DNA of 64,000 bases, taken from positions 5,463,501 through 5,527,500 of the forward strand of contig OY829544.1 of assembly GCA_963691705.1 (NCBI GenBank), written 5' to 3'. The stretch is from Viola odorata (Eukaryota > Streptophyta > Magnoliopsida > Malpighiales > Violaceae). Of this stretch, positions 37,099 to 47,510 are shown in pieces. The notes under the pieces are model-generated. The model searched no databases, had not been told where the DNA came from, and was given only the letters and a program-made list of their open reading frames with translations. How positions within the stretch are numbered: the stretch's first letter is position 1; the number at the start of each line of letters is the position of its first letter. The translations under genes were made by a program, and so were the position numbers.

Positions 37099-39351
37099 TT
37101 ACTCAATGGTCAGGTACAGTTCACTAGAAGCTATGTTGCTCTTTTCCGAAGATGGAACCAAGGGCAAAGGATTCTTTCGATTCTGAAGTGAGCGCCACTC
37201 ATCAATGTTTGCATTTTGATCTGAGCCCAAATTGGCTAGTTCTTTTTGTTCAAGAAGTTCCAAAATCCTCTCTGTTTTACCAAGGAGGAAAACTGCATCT
37301 CGTACACACTCTTCCCTCTTTTCAATGCGGCTGCTCAAAGATTTGATTATTGCGTGTTTCAAGTTTGTGAGACAAGCAGCTACTATATCAGATATCATGA
37401 CAGTTATTGCTTCAAATAATGTCTCACCCATTTGGTTGGTACTGCTTTCATGTCTCTTTAGCATTGTTTGGCTTAGTCTGTACATGGAATTAGCAGCCAA
37501 TACCTTGATGGGCCACTTTGATGGACTTCCCTTTTTCAAGTGGTACATATTTGTCTGCTTGAACTCTGTAAACCTGTGCTTTGCAGCATCAGAAAGTCCC
37601 TCAAGTACTTCCTTGATGCTTTCTGTGGGGATGGAGAGCTTGTAAAGATCCACATCTAGCCATTTGTGATAGAGGTCAACTCCTGACCACACAACAGATG
37701 CTGCGTGCCTGATGTTAATCAATTCTCCCTTTGGATCCAGCTTCTCATCTATGTGTGCAACATACATGAAGCCTTCATGAATGCTGCGTATCAATGATTT
37801 AACCAAAGTGGTATTCACATTTGGAAGTGCTACTGCAATGGCTGTCAGAGTCGCTACAGGAAGGGCCCAACAGTTTGGAGGTTCATCATCATCTAGAGAG
37901 AGAACAAGGTGACTGTCAAACTCTTGCACTCCCTTGAGCCCATCTGAGAAGGTTGATTTTTCTAATAATTGCATGAGATGTTTTGGTTGCTTCCTTTTTC
38001 CCCAGCGCAGCCAATGATCAGTAGCATCAAAATTGTTCTTCATCATCAGATCAACTAGTTCTTCCTCACCTTCAAGATGCAAAACAAAACAGCTAAGATC
38101 CGCTTTTGTGCTTGACTGCGACTCCGACTCCGAGTCATGTTGAATGTTCCTGCGTTTGCACAACTTCAATTTTTTGCAGTACTCTCTCAATAACAATATC
38201 CGGCTTACAGACAAAACTGAAATTAGTTGAATCAGTTTGCTCCCCATCACAATTCCAGTCTGTATTCCGATACACAAGTGCAACAACTGACTTTTAGCGT
38301 CATGTGCAAGTTTCCTGCACCTCCTGTTATGGATTCGCATAGTTAATGGGCGCTCTTTCATCAGCAGCAGACGTTTGGTCCAGTACTTCTCGACCACAAA
38401 TACGTTTTTGCAGTGTTTCATTCCTACTGTTGGGCATCTGAAACTTACAGCATTGAACCATCTGATTGCTGGGGCAACAGTACCAACTCCTACAGCAACA
38501 GTCTGTGTAACAAGGACCAGCATAGTTGACCACTGATAGTCAGCGTCTCCCGAGCAAAATTTCAAAGACTGAGGCATCAAGTAGGAGTGCAGCCAGGCCT
38601 CTGCTAAAGCCGTGGCAGTCAGGAGACAGAGTGCACCTGCGGTGGCACACGTGACTGACCGCCCCATCACGAATTGTGGGCTGCAGGTATGAGCCATCAT
38701 CCAGAATTTCATTAGATTGTGCTTGAGTAACTTTTCCGGAGCTTTACGAGTTCCGTTTGAGCTTGAGCATTCTTTGAAAACCATTTCATACTTCTTGTTG
38801 CACCTTATCTCAAAATATTTCTTAGTGGTTGGCACAGTCAAAGCTGAGAAGCTCAAGATTACAAGCAATAAAAGCATTATAAACGTAATCACTGCATGCT
38901 CTCTCCAGTAAAGATAGATCACACCAGTTCCCAACTGGATGCATATGTTAACAACGACAGTGATCACGAATATTGCCAAAGCTATAATATTGGTTAAGAT
39001 GTCACTGTTGTCCATAGCCCCAAGAGAAGGCATGGAATTACTCATTACCGTGCAGATCAACGCGCTGCTGCTTAGCTTGGAGAGCTGATCAACGCGGCGG
39101 GGCATGGGGGTGTTTAAATCCACAGAAAACTTAGCTGCCACGGCGATTATTGTGAGTGAAGTGGCATTGATGGAGAACCATTTGCTGGGGAACCAAAGCT
39201 TTCGTTGGCGGAAGCCGCGGAGAAGATCTGCACCCATGGCGATTGCACAAGCGAAAGATGCTGCTGCTACGTAAAGCCCTATCCATGGTATTGGTTCACT
39301 GAACTTGGTAACAATCAGGCTGCCGTTGACGTCGCAGCCAGTCTTCCCCAT
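37099..39351 (-). CDS. Plant multi-pass membrane protein of unknown function (750 residues)
   Basis: This single-exon gene encodes 750 residues. The N-terminal half holds at least six hydrophobic segments, roughly at residues 22-44, 62-76, 117-147, 151-173, 233-255 and 275-297; a further one lies near 365-385. Between the first two is RKLWFPSKWFSINATSLTII, a block I associate with a large, mostly intronless family of uncharacterised plant transmembrane proteins. The C-terminal half is soluble-looking and helical, with a conserved-looking block ALPVATLTAIAVALPNV and a late segment KSLSSRIEKREECVRDAVFL. No enzyme motif or transporter signature was seen. The start MGKTGCDVNGSL is followed directly by the first hydrophobic region. 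The function is unknown; membrane location is inferred from hydropathy only. Confidence 0.85.
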   Translation of the reverse strand: MGKTGCDVNGSLIVTKFSEPIPWIGLYVAAASFACAIAMGADLLRGFRQRKLWFPSKWFSINATSLTIIAVAAKFSVDLNTPMPRRVDQLSKLSSSALICTVMSNSMPSLGAMDNSDILTNIIALAIFVITVVVNICIQLGTGVIYLYWREHAVITFIMLLLLVILSFSALTVPTTKKYFEIRCNKKYEMVFKECSSSNGTRKAPEKLLKHNLMKFWMMAHTCSPQFVMGRSVTCATAGALCLLTATALAEAWLHSYLMPQSLKFCSGDADYQWSTMLVLVTQTVAVGVGTVAPAIRWFNAVSFRCPTVGMKHCKNVFVVEKYWTKRLLLMKERPLTMRIHNRRCRKLAHDAKSQLLHLCIGIQTGIVMGSKLIQLISVLSVSRILLLREYCKKLKLCKRRNIQHDSESESQSSTKADLSCFVLHLEGEEELVDLMMKNNFDATDHWLRWGKRKQPKHLMQLLEKSTFSDGLKGVQEFDSHLVLSLDDDEPPNCWALPVATLTAIAVALPNVNTTLVKSLIRSIHEGFMYVAHIDEKLDPKGELINIRHAASVVWSGVDLYHKWLDVDLYKLSIPTESIKEVLEGLSDAAKHRFTEFKQTNMYHLKKGSPSKWPIKVLAANSMYRLSQTMLKRHESSTNQMGETLFEAITVMISDIVAACLTNLKHAIIKSLSSRIEKREECVRDAVFLLGKTERILELLEQKELANLGSDQNANIDEWRSLQNRKNPLPLVPSSEKSNIASSELYLTIE

Positions 39352-39887
39352 ATTTGCAGCTCTTTGGTTGCTTGTCGGGTCTGCTTTGGCCTACTGAGTT
39401 GGTTGATGAGCTTGATTCTGTTTTGGAGAGGTTCAGTTAGCACACTGCAAACTGAATTCAAAATTGTTGAAACTATGTATAGGGTAAAATGTCCATTTCT
39501 CTGTTTGGGGGTGGAGGTCAAGTCTGTTCATTATACCATGACTACTAAAGCATGGAAATGTCAATTGTGGATAGCAGAGGAACAATTGGCAGTGTTGGAC
39601 CGCATGATTTTATGAAGTCGCACACGTACATCTCTGATTTGTTGATTTGTTTACTTTCCAACTGCTATGGAAAAGTGGGATACGTCTCTCTTGATTAAAA
39701 CATGAACTAATTACTTGACAATTATTAATTTTAAATAAATTTAATTAAATTTTAACCATTTATTTATAATAAACAGATGAAATTAACTTATAGGCAATAA
39801 TTTAATTAATATTAGAGGAGTCAAGATTCGAAAGGATGAGTTATGATTTTAATGCAATTTTTCTTTATTTAATCACCTTGGCTGCAC
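39352..39887. other. Upstream region of the membrane-protein gene
   Basis: A GC-moderate leader to about 39420 is followed by AT-rich DNA. No gene was recognised. Confidence 0.4.
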
Positions 39888-39901
39888 ATGATATAGTGAC
39901 G

Positions 39902-40133
39902 TCCGGATTGACTCTATGGGTTAGGATGATGGTGTTGTTTGTCGTTTCTATTTTGTTGTTTTGCTGCAGCTTCTGTTGTTGAGTAGCTTTGTGTGTGGGT
40001 TTGTGAGTATTTTTTTCTGCAGGTAGATTGACTACCTGCTCGGTTCCTTTCTGTTTCGCTCTTGTTCTTTTGGTCATTTGTAATGACTATTTTAACTAAT
40101 ATATATATTATATATCTGCTTATTAAAAAAAAA
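39902..40133 (+). mobile_element. Short retroposon (5'-truncated LINE or SINE) with poly-A and target duplication
   Basis: A 232-bp body ends in a run of A (40124-40134) preceded by cttatt, and is bracketed by 14-bp direct repeats that match at 13 positions: atgatatagtgacg (39888-39901) and atgatgtagtgacg (40134-40147). A poly-A tail plus a target duplication of this length is the signature of LINE-machinery insertion. The body has no tRNA-like boxes that I can see, so a truncated LINE 3' end is more likely than a SINE. Confidence 0.65.
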
Positions 40134-40147
40134 ATGATGTAGTGACG

Positions 40148-40556
40148 CATCTGCTTATGCTTATTTAACCATGATGCATTGAAAATTTGATTGTTTTAAT
40201 TTAATTTAGATAATCGAGTAGAAAATTATTTATTTGAGATTTTGGTACAAATTAAGAAAGGAGTTATTTGAGAATTTTGCATAAAACATGGATCAAATTA
40301 GGCGGTAAAAAAAACTAATATATAATAATAATAAAACGTTTAGAATATAATTTTCTTTTTTAATAAATTAACCTAGTTTTCTTTTGGGAATTAATTCCAT
40401 AAACAAGGAAAAAATAAATAAATAGCACATTCTTCCAATAACAGAGGGAAAGAGAATAGGTGATCCTGCCGTGCAAAATGTTTTGGTAAGCGCACCGCGA
40501 GAAACAAACTGTAAGATTTGGTAAGCTGATAGCTGAGATCGTAATTGAAGAAGAGA
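40148..40556. other. Upstream DNA of the zinc-finger gene
   Basis: AT-rich sequence, then the probable promoter and 5' untranslated region. No coding feature was seen. Confidence 0.4.
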
Positions 40557-43500
40557 ATGGGGAGCAGAAGCAATCTCTACAAGAATCCTTCCATCTCTTA
40601 CAAAAAAGACTTAAGTCTCTCCTCCGTCCTTCAAAACCTCCATGGTAACTATTTTATTTCCATCTCTCTTCTTCAATTTTAACTTTGAATTCCCGAATAT
40701 CAATTATATCTATTGCCTGGATTGCTGAATTCACTCCATGTCTCTTCCTCAATCGCTTCTCAGCCTATAATACCGCCACCGGAAATCCTCCTTCGACTGA
40801 TGAAGTCAAGCCTCAAAATGATGTCGTCAAGCGGAGTGCGAAACGCCGCCGGGTTGAGAATCCACGGCGTGAAATTGAGGTGAACGATGGACCAATGTCT
40901 CACCAGGATTACGTGGACACGCGAAGGCACTTTTTTCCCCACTGCAGTTTTCATTTCATTTTGCATTTTAAGCTCTTTTTCTTGCATAATTGTTGACATC
41001 ATGTTGTCGTTCTTTTGGAATTTATACAGGAAAGTAGCGAATGTCGCTCACCCTTATGAGAGATTATCAGAGGACATTTTGGTATTTCGAATAGTTTGTG
41101 CTTGCTTTAAGTTTCTCTCTCTAGTTGTTTGGTTGTGAGGCTTGAAACTTTCCGTTTGTGACAGGGCTCTTCAAGCTCAATTCTGAAGTTGGTGGGCTAT
41201 GAAAGTAGGTGCATATTGATGTGTGTATTTTTATCTTGGTTTTGCTGCAAGTCTTAAAATGACTGGCACGTTAACTTGCTTCTATTTTAATTTAATACTC
41301 TCATGTTGCAATGTCAAAGAATATATTATACTGACATTTGGCATTGTGTTCTACGTCTACGAACACTCAGGTGATGAATGTGCTAGCCCAGAATCTGAAG
41401 AAAAGGAGGGTCCATCACGTTCTGGTTTGTTGTTGAATCGCTGTTTTATTGTGTGTTAGTTTATTGTTTCTACATGTATCTACCTATTACTTAAACAAAC
41501 ATTGACAGTAATGATATGCATTAGTTTGAAGTGGGTTGCTGTCAGGAACTTGTGTAGATTTATGTCATTGCTTATTCATGGAGTTCTTATACTGATTCTT
41601 TCTAGGTCATACTGATGAAAGCAGTCTTGTTAGCTCTAGAAGTGAGCAACGTTTTCCTGTCCCTGGTGAACCAGTTTGCGTGATGTGTGGAAAATATGGA
41701 GAATATATATGTGATGTGGTAAACACGTGTAACCTTAAAAATTTGTTTGTCTTGATTTTCCCTATGTGCCTATTGACCTTATGGATGTGTTTCTTACTAG
41801 ACTGAGGATGACATTTGTAGCCTGGAATGCAAAGCTGATCTACTGCAAAGTCTTAGACTTCCTGAGGTGTTGTGCACTTTCAACTTTATTGTTTTTTCAA
41901 CTGATACTGTGAATAGATATCTTTGTTTATCCAGCTTTCCAATTTTTAAATCTCGTTATATGTTTACAGCACACAGCAACCAAACAGTCTCCAGATATCA
42001 ATTCACGTGGACTCAAAAGTATACAATTGATGCCGGAGATTGGAACTGACACATGGGACCATAGCCGCCATCGCTGGTCCAAAAAGATATCTAATCTTTG
42101 TACTTACGAGTGGTATGCTTTTTTTTTTTGTCTCAAGCTCTTAGTTAGGATTTATATATGTGCATATGCATGTAAATAGTGGTATGTGATATCCCCACAT
42201 CCTTGTTATATGGTATATATGTCCATGTATTTGACTGTGAGCCTGCTACTGCAGTTGGAAATGCCAGAGGCCGGGGCATCTTGCAGACGACTGTTTGGTG
42301 AATTTATCAAATCAGGTTTCCTAGTGACCAAGTGCCATGAATCGCTTGAATTGAAAAATCATATTATTACACTTGTTAAGGACTTAAAGTTATCTTTTGT
42401 GCATAGGTGGAAGTGGGAAAGAACAAGACCAATGCCATGCCTAGAGATCTTCTTGTACTTTATAGAAGGTCTGAAAAATACAGTTTCATGTGATTATTCT
42501 GTTTATTTTTCATTTTCACTTTTACTGTTAAATACAATTGCTGTCAATGGGAGGAAAACGCTTAACTTTAGCTTTATGCTACAACAACAGTCTATGATTG
42601 TTGGGGAAAACTATATTTCATGGTTTTACTTTATTTTGGTTTATCAGCATGTTTCTGATTGCAATATGTGTAGCCAATCTTATCTACATAATTGAAATTA
42701 TGTGAAATCCTGATAATTATTCCTATTCCTATATTTCTTGCTTGAAAGAACATGATTGTGTTGGTTGTCTTGATGAACAAAGTGCATGGTGCATTTGTTA
42801 GCTTATTTTCTGCAATCCAGTGATGCAAAGCTATTATCATAGTAATATTTTCTAAATTCTTGTGTGCTGGCAGATGTCATGAGCTAGGTAGAAACTTATC
42901 AGCAGCACACTGCAATACATGCCGCAGTTCTTTGAGTTTGGCAACATGCATTGATTGCAGCACTGTTATTTGTGACAAGTAAGCACAGTTCATAGAGAAT
43001 ATGCTTTTTCCTATTCTCTCTTTCAATTTCCTTTTCTGTAGTTGTGAAAATCTATTAATTAAAAATAAAGGAGTCTGTGTGTGTGTGTGTGTGTGTGTTT
43101 TCATACATCCATATGTGCTACTATATCCTATTTGAATAGGATTTGAAACCATTCATACTTCCTGCATTGTAAAAATATGTGCAAGCTTTCTGCAAACTAT
43201 GGTAAGGGTTTGGGCGTTATAACTTAATCACTTCGCCATGCATGCAGTTGCATGTTCCTGAGTTATTGTGTGGAAATGGGGAATGGGTTTGGACCATATG
43301 ATACCAAAAAGGAGGCTACTGCCACATTTCATGCTTTCTAATTTGTTAGATGGTTTGCTTTATAATGTCATCGTTTAGCTTTGCTAATAATAATGTGTAA
43401 TCAGTGCAGGTCATTTGCATGAGCATCTCAAGACAAACCCTTCCCACCAGCAATACTACTCTCATAAACTTAGGCGTTTGGTAAATGTTCTTTCCACTCT

Positions 43501-44629
43501 ATTTGATTTTAGGTTTAGGTACATAAGTACACCTGTATCAGTTGGCAATTGCGTCATCACGTGGTTTGATTTCTACTGATCAGTTTAGCATAGTGCTTTT
43601 CAATCATGAAACACAAAGAATTCTTTGCTTCTTTCGTTTGTTGTACGCTTTGAATAGTAATATAGAAGCCAAACATAGTTCTCTAGAAATGTCACCCTGT
43701 GGCATAAAGCCAGGATTGTTTCACAATGCAAATGAATCTTGTACCAATATTACATACTTGACTGAGTTCAGATTTATATGCATCCTTGACTGACAAAAAA
43801 AGACTAATGCACTTGGCCTGTTCTCCACCAATGAAATACTTGTGCATGTCTATGTGTGTGCGTGTGTGTGTGTGTATTCCTTCTGTCGATAATGTTTGAA
43901 TACACTTGTTCTCCCCCATGTTTGGAAGCCCCAAAAGACCATATAATGTAGAAATGTAGTCAGACTCCTATCTTTTCACTGACTGAGCAGACTGTTTCCT
44001 GTATTTCCATGTGTATCCATTGCAGTAAGATACATTGCAATAGCTATTTGGGGAACAAAAATAATCTTACGCTGACCATAATGATGCTATAATGTGATTA
44101 ATGCAGGTGAAATGCTGCAAATCGACATGCAAGGTGACTAAGATAAAGGATCTTTTGGCTTGTCATTACTGCTTCAATAAAGCATTTGACAAGTTCTATG
44201 ATATGTATACTGCAACTTGGTATGTTATGCATATTCCTAGAAATGCCCTCTCAAATGTTATACTAAAGTTCCATATCATCTGTTTATTATAGTATTTTCT
44301 TTTATTACTGAAGAACTGTCTAGGACCACTGCACTCCCTTGCTTATTCATGTGGTTGAGCGAGTCTACATCTGCTTTCTTCTCAGGAAAGGAGCTGGGCT
44401 TTCAATTATCGCGGGTTCTATTTGCTGTGAGGATCATTTTGAATGGTGAGTCTAGTAGCACCTACTTGTCATAATTCGGTGGTCCTTACCTGGTAGCTTT
44501 ACTTGTTGCTTGTGTTGCTGCAGGCATAGGATGAATTGCTTGAGTGCAGGTGTAGAAGACAATGCACTTATCATTGGTAAGAATGTTCTAAAGGAGAAGC
44601 TTGTACAGGTCAGCGATTTCATCTTCTGA
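40557..44629 (+). CDS. HIT-type plus CCHC zinc-finger protein (15 exons)
   Basis: Fifteen exons join with consistent phase to give 433 residues: 40557-40644, 40764-40926, 41030-41081, 41165-41204, 41371-41424, 41606-41718, 41801-41866, 41970-42112, 42255-42315, 42407-42468, 42874-42978, 43405-43480, 44107-44219, 44386-44445, 44524-44629. After a basic, disordered N-terminus comes a HIT-like finger: C157-x2-C160, C168 in GEYICD, C176 and C180. It resembles the finger at the start of plant DEAD-box helicase RH41, but no helicase domain follows. A canonical zinc knuckle is at C240-x2-C243-x4-H248-x4-C253 (CWKCQRPGHLADDC). The C-terminal third is rich in Cys and His (HCNTCRSS, CIDCS, CKSTC, CHYC) and probably binds further zinc. 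A nuclear RNA- or protein-binding role is inferred. Intron 2 appears to use a GC donor (gcgaag|gcactt). Confidence 0.8.
43076..43099. repeat. GT microsatellite in an intron
   Basis: A run of about eleven GT units lies inside intron 11 of the zinc-finger gene. A second, shorter GT run is at about 43855-43874 in intron 12. Confidence 0.9.
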
Positions 44630-45180
44630 TGTACACTGTCGTACTGTACTGTATAACGTATTGGTTGGCTTATTTGTTCACTGCGACTTGAGTCAATCTG
44701 TGCCTGCATAAGATAGAGGTTGGCAAGCTCATCAAGATGTTGACCAGGTGTGCGATGTAAAAATGGCTTTGATCTGGAAGAATATGAACAACTGAGCATG
44801 CAATGCAGGAAGGATCGATATGCTGGGTGGTTGACCAGTAGATGGAAATTAATGTTTGTATAGATTGCATGTTTGAGTTTAGGTAATGACATACTCAAGC
44901 AGCTTTGAATGATGTCATGATTTTACACACAAAAAATGATGTCATGATCCAAAAAGAAGACACTTTGATCGTTAACGACTTTGTCTTGGGCTGTTGGCTC
45001 TCTTCAATAGCAAGAGCTGGCTGCAAGGACCCGGATCTTTCAAGTTTTACTGACAGCTAAGGCTCCAATAAACAGGCTCCTCAAAGGATCAGTATTATAA
45101 TAGAGCTAATAAATTTTGTCAAAAGGTTTTTCTTTTTTATATTATTATCTAACTCTAAACTAAATGACTGAATAATTTAT
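44630..45180. other. Downstream region of the zinc-finger gene
   Basis: Likely 3' untranslated region and intergenic DNA. No gene was recognised. Confidence 0.4.
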
Positions 45181-45181
45181 A

Positions 45182-45475
45182 CGCACTTTGTCTTTTTTAG
45201 TTGTCGTCTTTTGAAAAAATGGTTGTTCCTATTTAGTTGTCGTTTTTCAGTTTTTAAGATCACTTTTTATATTTTCAAGATCATTTTTGTAGTCAATAAT
45301 AAAATTAACCCTAAATAATTTTAAATTAATCACTTTTTGTAGAAAAATTTTAAAAAAAATGGTTCATAATTAATGAAGGTAATTTAATTAAAAATTATAT
45401 AATAATTATACTCTAATAAATTTTTTAATTATTGTAAAAAATAAAAAAACGACGACTAAAAAAGAACGGAGAGAG
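45182..45475. mobile_element. Stowaway-like MITE (294 bp)
   Basis: The right end is cgacgactaaaaaagaacgg followed by agagag, with TA at 45476-45477; the left end cgcactttgtcttttttagt follows TA at 45180-45181. The subterminal arms are inverted (ttttttagttgtcgtc against gacgactaaaaaag). The interior matches 9170-9370, identifying a second, interrupted copy of the family. Confidence 0.65.
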
Positions 45476-45813
45476 TATATTTTATAAAAAAAATTATCAT
45501 TTTTTTTTACTTTTTAATTAACCCAAAAAGTATTCACCCAAAAACTCAAAACACTAGATTCAGGCAACTATTTCAAGTGGGCTATGCACCCCAATTTCTG
45601 CGAGGTAATCTGCGGTTTGATTTGCTTTCACGCCTGGTATGAGTGAAAAGCACGATATTGGAACTAAAAAGTAAAAAGGCTTGATCTGTCTAAAAAAGTA
45701 CAAATTACATTGTGCTTAATCTGGGTTTAATTACTATTTATATTGCAATGTTTTAAATTAAAAAGACGTGTAATATTTATTAGCGGGCACCGGTCCAAAG
45801 ATAGGCTTATAAG

Positions 45814-46534
45814 TAGGGTTGTACATTTGACCCACCCAACTCGCCTAACCGAATCGATCCGACCCACCAAAAGCTAAAAAAGAACAAAACCATGGGTTAA
45901 CATATACATTATCGACCCGTGTGTTAGATCGCGAATCAGTTCTCTGGTCGCATTTTTAAAAACCGCTTACTACCGATCCGACCCGTGTAACTAACCCTAG
46001 GTATAAATACTACCTTTTCAACGTCGTCGACACCATTTCCTTCTTCTCTCCACACCACTAGTAGTCCATCACCACGTCCGACCACCATTTCCTTCTTCTC
46101 TCCTCTCCTCCCTCGCCGCCGCCACACCACTCTTCATCTTCTATTTCCCGGTTCGGTGACCAAATCAATGGGCTTAGTACGAGAGGCTTGATGGTTGCTT
46201 GAGGTATTACATTGTTACTGGGAAAAAAAGACTTTGAAAAGTGCGGATCTGAGTTTTTGTATTCTTTTTTTTTTTTGGTTGTTCTGCTTTTGGTTGAGGA
46301 TGTGATTTATCTTTATCATTTTAAGCTACAGAGATGAGTTTGCATTGCAAAGATAAACCAACCCGCCCAATTCGTCAAACCGCGATTAATCGACCCAACC
46401 TGAACTGACCCGTCACTCTACGGTTATACCTTAACAACTGACCCGAATCGATCCTCTAAATTTTTGACGGGTTGGTGGCGGTTTTAGGTCATAACCGACT
46501 CGATTCGATTCGACCAAACACGTATACACCCCTG
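45814..46534. mobile_element. Probable hAT-like non-autonomous element
   Basis: The left end tagggttgtacatttg and the right end (complement) CAGGGGTGTATACGTG are similar inverted termini. Both ends carry cgaatcgatccgaccc-type subterminal repeats in opposite orientation. The flanks cttataag and cttaatta share only part of an 8-bp duplication, so the boundary call is tentative. A 64-codon frame inside (45936-46130) is low-complexity and not a gene. Confidence 0.45.
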
Positions 46535-46820
46535 CTTAATTACTCCTGTTCCGCGCAATTTTTCGTCTTCGCTGGTGATTTGCTCCTCGCTGCATCCGAA
46601 TCCGGCCGTCTGAGAATCTCTCCCAACGACCAAACGGATTCATCCGCATCAGATTTGTATCAGTAAGTGCGATCTTCAATCAACCTACTAATCCTATTTC
46701 TGCACTTTTATGCTTCTTGTCCTCAACTTGAAGAACCCTAAGTTCCTCCATCGCTTTAGTATTTTCTATGGTATACAAATCTCGTAGGTGAATTGTGAAA
46801 TTAGGTCGTAGTTATATATT

Positions 46821-47510
46821 ATGGGAGGACATGGAGGCCTTAACATCCTTCCACAGAAGAAGTGGAATGTGTACAATTTTGAAAATAGAGAGAAAGTCCG
46901 AAAAGATGAAGAAGCTGCTGCCAAAGAGGAGCAGCTGAAGCGCGAACAGTCGCGTAAGCGAGATACTGAGTTCCGCCTTGAGCAGCTTCGAGCTGCTCGG
47001 GGGTTGGCTCCAGTAATTAAACCTGCGGAGAAAGAAGCGGAGAAAGAAGTAGAGAAAGATGGACCCGAAGAACCCAAATCCAACCATATTAACTTGTTCG
47101 AAGGAATTAAGATTTTTGACCCGATTAAGGAGGATGGTGCAAGTGGTGAGAAAGAGGAGAATAACAGGAAGAATAAGAAAGTGAAGAGAGAGGAGGTGAG
47201 GGTGGTGACCGCTGAGGATGAGAAGTATAGGTTGGGATATGGTCTTGCAGGGAAAGGGGTTAAGTTGCCTTGGTATCTTGAGAAGAGAGGTGATGAGGTG
47301 AATGGGGAGAGGGGTGGCGATGAGGATGGGTCATCGTCAAGAGGGAAGAAGGAGGAAGGGAAGAAGAGCGGCAAGAAGACCTTGGAAGAGTTAAGGGAGG
47401 AGAGGTTGCAAAGGGAGAAACGAGAGAAGTGTAGAGAGAGGCAATTGTTATTGGAGAAGAGGCAGAGAGAGGGAACTGCTTTGAAGGAAAGAAGGTTTTC
47501 CAGGAGGTGA
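46821..47510 (+). CDS. LENG1-like protein with N-terminal Cir_N domain
   Basis: This frame of 229 residues begins MGGHGGLNILPQKKWNVYNF, the diagnostic start of leukocyte receptor cluster member 1 (LENG1) proteins. It contains the Cir_N domain (about residues 8-60), shared with CBF1-interacting corepressors and linked to spliceosome-associated proteins. The rest is highly charged, with Lys/Glu-rich coiled-coil helices and a KLPWYLEKR block near residue 150. A nuclear role in splicing is inferred from the family, not shown here. The last codons read AGG AGG TGA, and the sequence AG|GTGAGC is also a strong 5' splice site, so a further exon may follow in the true transcript; I did not find a convincing one. 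The ATG at 46821 is the first in frame and starts the conserved block. Confidence 0.85.
   Translation: MGGHGGLNILPQKKWNVYNFENREKVRKDEEAAAKEEQLKREQSRKRDTEFRLEQLRAARGLAPVIKPAEKEAEKEVEKDGPEEPKSNHINLFEGIKIFDPIKEDGASGEKEENNRKNKKVKREEVRVVTAEDEKYRLGYGLAGKGVKLPWYLEKRGDEVNGERGGDEDGSSSRGKKEEGKKSGKKTLEELREERLQREKREKCRERQLLLEKRQREGTALKERRFSRR

Noticed and set aside
46766..47374. 202-codon minus-strand frame opposite the LENG1-like gene
   Set aside because: Its Ser/Phe-rich translation mirrors the purine-rich Lys/Glu codons of the real gene.
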